Origin: Microcaldota archaeon
Lineage (GTDB): Archaea > Micrarchaeota > Micrarchaeia > Micrarchaeales > Micrarchaeaceae
Direction: 5' to 3'
DNA: 43,112 nucleotides
Assembly: GCA_021789815.1 (NCBI GenBank)
Contig: JAJYIZ010000004.1
Location: 1-43,112 of the forward strand
The translations under genes and the position numbers were made by a program. Below, one piece after another: positions 38,807-43,112 of the stretch. Positions within the stretch are counted from its first letter, which is position 1. Every line of letters begins with the position of its first letter. Under the pieces are notes generated by a model. That model saw only the letters and a list, made by a program, of their open reading frames with translations, was not told where the DNA came from and did not search any database.

Positions 38807-39957
38807 GGTGCCAACTCTTTCCTTCTTTTATATGCAAGTACCATAGGTGTGTTGCCGAACCAAGTTGTGAATATGTCTGCAATAAGGCCGGCAAGAACAA
38901 CGCCCGCGATTTCGAAGTATGTAGGTATGAAAGCAACGTAAGAGACTACGAGCAGTATCGCGAAAGTGATTATCGCGGCTGTTGTCATTGTTATGCCGGT
39001 CTTCATGGTCCTGTAGGCCCTTATGACGGGAGTGTCCTCGCTCCTCTTCAGTATCCTTATCGAGGAGAGCAGAGCAGTGTCTATCGAATAACCTATCAGC
39101 ATCAGTATGCCGCCTATAGACGCGACCCCCAACGGTATGCCTACAATTCCCATGACGCCAAGCGCGACTATTATGTCGTTAGCAGAGCTGAAGACAACGG
39201 CAAGCGATGGCACAGGCGTCCTGAATATTACAAGTACGGCTATCGCAACGAGCACGAACGCAGCTATTATTATGGACTGCATCTCGGAAAGGAAGAAGCT
39301 TCCCAGCGTCGGAGTCACATCGTTATACGAGTATGAAGTGAATGAGAGTATGCCGTGCAGCGCGGTTATCACTCTGTTTTTGTATATCGATGATGCGTTT
39401 ACGTATGCACTCTGTGCCAAACCGTACATCTGTTGTGCGTTGCTAGAATTATATTTCGGGGCACTGCCTGAGAAAGCCGATAATGTGGCAAGTTCTTTTG
39501 TCAGGTTCGTGTTCATCTGGCTCAGATATCTTGTCTGGTTGGTCTGCAAGCCGTTTATTATGGATACCAATGTCTGGTTGTTCGGCTGTTGTTTTAGGCC
39601 TGCCTGATAAGATGCCAAGAGGACCGCTGCGTTAGAGTAGTTCCCATAGCCGGTATAAACGTGCGACGCATACTGCGAGGCGGTTGCAAGTGTGCCGTTT
39701 GCAGCTATCGTTATCGATATGCCACCAATGGACTGCGAGACGCTCGCCTGTGCGCCAGGTATCTTGGAATCTATAGATGATGTAAGCGCCCTTACATCTA
39801 CTACAGAATTGGTCTGCAGCTGTATGTTTACGCCACCCTTAAGAGACTGGTCAAGCTGTATCTTCGGAATGAAAACAAGGCTGACGAGAAGCATGGCTAT
39901 TGGTATGACTATGAGCAGCTTGTAGTTCTTCATTTCATAGATGTTTGGTAACTGCAT
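38803..39957 (-). CDS. secF: protein-export membrane protein SecF
   Basis: The product is 384 residues. A first helix precedes DQSLKGGVNIQL, matching the SecF/SecD D-L-x-G-G-x-x-I motif, then an enlarged extracytoplasmic domain (about 30-205) rich in Asn/Gln/Ser. Five helices follow, including GVASIGGILMLIGYSIDTAL. This is the longer SecF type with a large loop. A 19-nt palindrome sits just upstream of the start. Confidence 0.92.
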   Translation of the reverse strand: MQLPNIYEMKNYKLLIVIPIAMLLVSLVFIPKIQLDQSLKGGVNIQLQTNSVVDVRALTSSIDSKIPGAQASVSQSIGGISITIAANGTLATASQYASHVYTGYGNYSNAAVLLASYQAGLKQQPNNQTLVSIINGLQTNQTRYLSQMNTNLTKELATLSAFSGSAPKYNSSNAQQMYGLAQSAYVNASSIYKNRVITALHGILSFTSYSYNDVTPTLGSFFLSEMQSIIIAAFVLVAIAVLVIFRTPVPSLAVVFSSANDIIVALGVMGIVGIPLGVASIGGILMLIGYSIDTALLSSIRILKRSEDTPVIRAYRTMKTGITMTTAAIITFAILLVVSYVAFIPTYFEIAGVVLAGLIADIFTTWFGNTPMVLAYKRRKELAP

Positions 39958-39972
39958 GAAAATCCGTGAATG

Positions 39973-39991
39973 TATGCACTAATAGTGCATA
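39973..39991. promoter_or_regulatory. 19-nt perfect palindrome upstream of secF
   Basis: TATGCACTA-A-TAGTGCATA is a perfect 9-1-9 dyad, 16-34 nt before the secF ATG. It lies where the promoter or transcript start of secF-secD-nmd3 would be, so a dimeric regulator site is likely. No T-run follows, so a terminator is less likely. Confidence 0.45.
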
Positions 39992-40012
39992 ATAGTCTAT
40001 GTAGCAGGAGCA

Positions 40013-40372
40013 TCAAGCGTATTTCTTCATCAGTCTGTGGTGCATAGATGTTGTGAACCCGTATATTACAACGAAGAACGAAAGTATTATCAGGGACCAG
40101 CCGAAGAATGCCGGATATGTGAGCGTGCCCGGCACCACAGTTGCAAGCAGCAGGCCTATTATGAATAGGTAAATCCCCCAGAAGACCCCTCTAAAGATGT
40201 GCCACCCAGAGTGCTTCTCAAGGTAATGGAGGTGCCTCTTGTAAGATGCTTCTAAATATTCAAATGTGGTTTCCCTTCTTTGCGCCATGACACCGAATAT
40301 ATATGATAAGAAAAGCATTAAAAGGGTGCTGCAGAGCCAGACAATCTCTTTTATAGAAGGCATCTCAATCAT
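40013..40372 (-). CDS. three-helix membrane protein, unknown function
   Basis: The product is 119 residues from ATG 40372 (ATG 40363 is also possible). One N-terminal hydrophobic helix is followed by a charged helical loop (RRETTFEYLEASYKRHLHYL) and two more helices, ending in a basic tail (MHHRLMKKYA). It lies upstream of secF on the same strand with a 55-nt gap. Its 5' end overlaps the rio1 promoter on the other strand. No family is recognised. Confidence 0.55.
   Translation of the reverse strand: MIEMPSIKEIVWLCSTLLMLFLSYIFGVMAQRRETTFEYLEASYKRHLHYLEKHSGWHIFRGVFWGIYLFIIGLLLATVVPGTLTYPAFFGWSLIILSFFVVIYGFTTSMHHRLMKKYA
40349..40356 (+). promoter_or_regulatory. TATA box for rio1
   Basis: TTTTATAG is centred about 26 nt before ATG 40378, which fits a leaderless start, and lies inside the first codons of the gene on the opposite strand. 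Confidence 0.5.
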
Positions 40373-40377
40373 TAAGC

Positions 40378-41151
40378 ATGGCAAGAATGAGGTCAAAGAG
40401 GCACCGCCAGGAAAGAGAAGAATTCATGCTCAAGGAGCGCAGGAAGGTCGACCAGGGCATATTCGACACAAGGACAATGACATACTTGAGCAAGTTCTAC
40501 AACAAGCGCATCATCACCGCGCTCAAAAGCCCTATAGCTAGGGGCAAGGAGGCGGATCTTTATCTGGCAGAAGCCGGCGATGCCGAGGTGGTCTCTGGCC
40601 AAAAGTACGTTATGATGAAATTCTTCAGGATAGAAGCCTCAGCGTTCATAAAAATGTCAAAGTACATAGAAGGGGACCCGCGTTTCGAGCGCCAGATAGG
40701 CAAAAGCAGAGAGAGCATAATCAACACATGGTGCAAGAAGGAGTTCGGCAACCTTCGAGTTGCGAACGGTGCAGGCGTGCTCGTTCCAACCCCGTACATG
40801 TTCAACGGCAATATAATCGCTATGAAGTTCCTGGGAGACCATAAAACAATCGCCCCATCGCTGAACGATGTACGTGTGGAGGATCCAGAAGCCGCACTTT
40901 ATCTTATAATAGAGAACATGAAGAAGTTATACCAAGCAAAACTGGTCCATGCAGACATCAGCGAATACAACATATTGGTCTACAACGAAGTACCGTACAT
41001 GATAGACTTCGGCCAGGCGGTTTCGACAAGACATCCCAGCGCCCATGAATTTCTAAAGAGAGACGTTGCAAACATACTCCAGTATTTCGCAAAGAAGTAC
41101 AAGATAAGGAAGGACTCCGATGAAGTTTACAGATATTTGCTCTCAGTCTGA
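40378..41151 (+). CDS. rio1: RIO1-type serine kinase/ATPase
   Basis: The product is 257 residues, typical for archaeal RIO1. The basic N-terminal helix precedes the phosphate-binding loop ARGKEADLYLAE, the lysine strand (VMMKFFR), the catalytic loop LVHADISEYNILV (H-x-D-x-S-x2-N) and the metal-binding MIDFGQAV. RIO1 acts in late maturation of the small ribosomal subunit. Its last 9 bp overlap the end of thiI on the other strand. Confidence 0.95.
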   Translation: MARMRSKRHRQEREEFMLKERRKVDQGIFDTRTMTYLSKFYNKRIITALKSPIARGKEADLYLAEAGDAEVVSGQKYVMMKFFRIEASAFIKMSKYIEGDPRFERQIGKSRESIINTWCKKEFGNLRVANGAGVLVPTPYMFNGNIIAMKFLGDHKTIAPSLNDVRVEDPEAALYLIIENMKKLYQAKLVHADISEYNILVYNEVPYMIDFGQAVSTRHPSAHEFLKRDVANILQYFAKKYKIRKDSDEVYRYLLSV

Positions 41152-42279
41152 TTCGCCCATCAGCTTGATTGTCCTCTTCAGGACGTTATCCAAATCGCAG
41201 CTCTTGTAGAGCCTTGACACAAGTTCGCTTCCCATGTTCGTTGAAGGGTTCTTTACGCCTATGGCGCAGACATCCTTGTAGCTCTTTATTGATATGTCGT
41301 ACGTGCCTAGTCTCTTTGCTTGGTCTATTATCTCCCGCTTGTCGAATCCTATGAGCGGCCTTATTACAATGGACTCTATTCCATGCTGCGACGCTGTCAT
41401 GTTGCCTATGGTCTGCGAGGCAACCTGGCCTAGGCTCTCACCAGTCACTATAGCGTTCGCATGCTCCCTCCTTCCAACTTCTTCTGCAAGCCTGTAAAGG
41501 AACCTGCGGAAGAGCACAAGCTCATACTTCTGCGGTATCTTTATGGTAGCGGACTGGAAGATGTACGCCGGTGCATAATAGACTTTCTGCTTTTGGCTGT
41601 ACTTTGATAGAACGCCCAGAATATTTTTCATTTTTGATGATGCGGCTTCCTTGTTGCTCCTGAAAGCATGCACGTGCAGGTACGCTACATCCAATCCCCT
41701 CTTCATAGCGTAGACCGCAGCCACAGGCGAATCTATGCCACCTGAGAGGAGCACGATTGCCTTGCCCGAAGAGCCTACAGGAAGACCGCCCAGGCCTACA
41801 ATCTTCTCAGAAGAGAGCATCGTCCCGTTCTTCGTAACGTTTATCAGCAGTTCCTTATCCGCATCCTTGTCTATTTTGAAGCCTAGGTTCCTTGATTTCT
41901 TTATGAACTCGCTTACTATTCCATAAGAATTGAACTTTGTGCCTTTGTATGACCTTTTTGCAACTATCCTAACTGTATCTTTTTTGTCAAACATTCCGTT
42001 TGACGCTTTTATTATATCCGGCAAGGAGTTCTTTGCCATTATAACCCTACCGAACCAGGAGATTCCAGGCACAAACCTAAGATTTTGGATTCCCTTTTCC
42101 GTTGTCTTGCTGTCTTTGAAGTAGACCAGCAGCCTGTCACGCTCATCGACTATTCTTGGTTTGCATCCTTTCAAAGCGGCATTTATGTTGCCATTAAGAC
42201 GTCTTATGAAAGAGCCCCTGTTCCTGCCCTTCAGCCAGAGCTCGCCGTAGTGCACAACAACAGCATAGTTTCTTGCCAT
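41143..42279 (-). CDS. thiI: tRNA 4-thiouridine synthase ThiI
   Basis: The product is 378 residues: an N-terminal ferredoxin-like segment (HYGELWLKGRNRGSF), a THUMP domain, and an adenylating PP-loop domain with LLSGGIDSPVAA. There is no C-terminal rhodanese domain, which is normal for archaeal forms. The enzyme makes 4-thiouridine at position 8 of tRNA. ATG 42279 is chosen because the conserved N-terminus begins there, GTGAT precedes it, and the longer open frame runs into the secE gene. Confidence 0.93.
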   Translation of the reverse strand: MARNYAVVVHYGELWLKGRNRGSFIRRLNGNINAALKGCKPRIVDERDRLLVYFKDSKTTEKGIQNLRFVPGISWFGRVIMAKNSLPDIIKASNGMFDKKDTVRIVAKRSYKGTKFNSYGIVSEFIKKSRNLGFKIDKDADKELLINVTKNGTMLSSEKIVGLGGLPVGSSGKAIVLLSGGIDSPVAAVYAMKRGLDVAYLHVHAFRSNKEAASSKMKNILGVLSKYSQKQKVYYAPAYIFQSATIKIPQKYELVLFRRFLYRLAEEVGRREHANAIVTGESLGQVASQTIGNMTASQHGIESIVIRPLIGFDKREIIDQAKRLGTYDISIKSYKDVCAIGVKNPSTNMGSELVSRLYKSCDLDNVLKRTIKLMGESD

Positions 42280-42307
42280 CGCATCACAAGCTATAAAAAT
42301 ATCGAAA

Positions 42308-42317
42308 GTAATTAAAC
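42308..42317. promoter_or_regulatory. shared TATA region, thiI and secE
   Basis: GTAATTAAAC lies 27 nt before the secE ATG (+), and its complement GTTTAATTAC lies 33 nt before the thiI ATG (-). Confidence 0.4.
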
Positions 42318-42339
42318 TCAAAGAATTAATAACGATTCT

Positions 42340-42537
42340 ATGGACATCATAGGCAACCTGAGCAGTTTCATAACAAACGCTAGGCACATACTTTATGTTA
42401 GCTACAAGCCAGGCCCCGATAGGTTCAAGCGCACAGCAAAGATAATAATCCTAGGGATATTGGTAATAGGCCTGCTCGGTTTTTTCATAGCAATACTTGT
42501 TTCGCTGGCTGTTTACGGTAACCTCTCATTCGCATGA
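42340..42537 (+). CDS. secE: preprotein translocase subunit SecE/Sec61-gamma
   Basis: The product is 65 residues: an amphipathic N-terminal helix, the conserved YKPGPDRFKRTAKI hinge, and a single hydrophobic helix (IIILGILVIGLLGFFIAILV). The length and the K-P-x4-F-x3-A-K pattern fit Sec61-gamma, the clamp helix of the Sec pore. The start is leaderless by TATA spacing. The next gene begins 2 nt after the stop. Confidence 0.9.
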   Translation: MDIIGNLSSFITNARHILYVSYKPGPDRFKRTAKIIILGILVIGLLGFFIAILVSLAVYGNLSFA

Positions 42538-42539
42538 TC

Positions 42540-43112
42540 ATGAGGATAACAATAGATTTTACTAAATCTGCGCAGGAGAACGCGGACGATTTCTACAAAA
42601 AGGCGAAGAAACTCGTGCAGAAGAAGGCCGGCGCCGAATCTGCTATAAAGGACCTTGAGAAAAGGCTCAAGGAAGCCAGTCAATTGTCTGCAGCAGCACC
42701 GCAAACCAAGAGAATAGTGGTGACCGAGAAGGAATGGTACGAGAAGTTCCACTGGTTCTTCACCAGCGATCACATGCTGGCGATAGGTGGCAGGGACGCA
42801 CAGCAGAACGAGCTGCTGAACTCGAAGCATTTCGATGAGAACGACCTCTTCTTTCACGCGAATATCTTCGGGGCGTCAGTCACGATACTCAAGAACGGGG
42901 CAAAGGCCTCAAAGGAGGCGATGGAGGAGACTGCGCAGATGGCAGCCTGCTACTCGAGCGCCTGGAAGGAGGGGCTGCACGCGGTCGACGTGTATGCGAT
43001 GAGAAGAGAGCAGGTCAGCAAGTCTACAGGCAAGGGCTCCATAGGCAGAGGAAGCTTCCTTCTCAGCGGCGAACGCCAGTGGTACAAAGGAGTTTCCCTA
43101 TCGCTCATATTT
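42540..43112 (+). CDS. NFACT-R domain protein (partial, 3' end off window)
   Basis: The first 191 residues are visible. A short beta/coiled-coil lead (ENADDFYKKAKKLVQKKAGA) goes straight into the NFACT RNA-binding domain: WYEKFHWFFTSDHMLAIGG, then GRDAQQNELL, FFHANIFGAS and EQVSKSTGKGS. The protein starts without the NFACT-N part, so it resembles stand-alone archaeal DUF814 proteins rather than full-length RqcH. NFACT-R domains bind tRNA or ribosomes in quality control. The downstream end is not in the window. Confidence 0.85.
   Translation, partial: MRITIDFTKSAQENADDFYKKAKKLVQKKAGAESAIKDLEKRLKEASQLSAAAPQTKRIVVTEKEWYEKFHWFFTSDHMLAIGGRDAQQNELLNSKHFDENDLFFHANIFGASVTILKNGAKASKEAMEETAQMAACYSSAWKEGLHAVDVYAMRREQVSKSTGKGSIGRGSFLLSGERQWYKGVSLSLIF

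Overview
The window reads as chromosomal DNA of a small-genome archaeon, most likely of the DPANN group (Micrarchaeota/ARMAN-like, by inference). The archaeal markers are topoisomerase VI B, an archaeal-type ThrRS, a Pno1/Dim2-like KH protein, NMD3, RIO1 kinase, archease, an archaeal secF-secD pair, SecE/Sec61-gamma and an archaeosortase. Genes are packed tightly, with 1-20 bp overlaps. Many starts lie 26-37 nt below a TATA box with little or no leader, and several divergent gene pairs seem to share one TATA box.

Layout. 1-5317: surface-glycan type genes, namely a truncated GT-C glycosyltransferase, a NodU/CmcH-type carbamoyltransferase and a second large GT-C-like membrane protein. 5314-7005: thrS. 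7116-26043: a gene block on the + strand that I read as a type IV secretion / Ced-like apparatus. 26044-28194: top6B and the KH protein on the - strand. 28325-29663: an islet with a winged-helix regulator and two unknown small genes. 29662-34754: class II lysS, a Nudix-uracil-DNA-glycosylase fusion, an archaeosortase, archease and small membrane proteins. 34820-43112: tRNA-Cys, a CBS-domain protein, a class III-signal pilin-like protein, nmd3-secD-secF, rio1, thiI, secE and a partial NFACT-R protein.

The most interesting region is 7116-26043. It holds two near-identical VirB2-like pilins, each with its own promoter and terminator, then a polytopic membrane protein, then six consecutive polytopic proteins. 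Five of the six share an exact R-x5-R-x2-G-G signature and all six share an upstream E/Q-[LIV]-x-[EQ] signature, so I read them as a VirB6/TrbL/CedA-like paralogous series. The last carries an ectodomain of about 900 residues (DUF2341-like plus five Ig-like repeats). Next come two matching 277-residue proteins (two TM helices plus a soluble domain like the VirB4 N-terminus) and a HerA/VirB4-type ATPase. The ATPase's C-terminal helical domain is repeated as a free-standing protein in the next gene. A zinc-finger membrane protein, a coiled-coil/winged-helix protein, a 48-residue basic peptide and a large single-pass surface protein complete the block. I see no relaxase, integrase, transposase or CRISPR. 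That argues against a mobile conjugative element and for a resident machine for DNA uptake, secretion or cell-cell contact; the function itself is inference.
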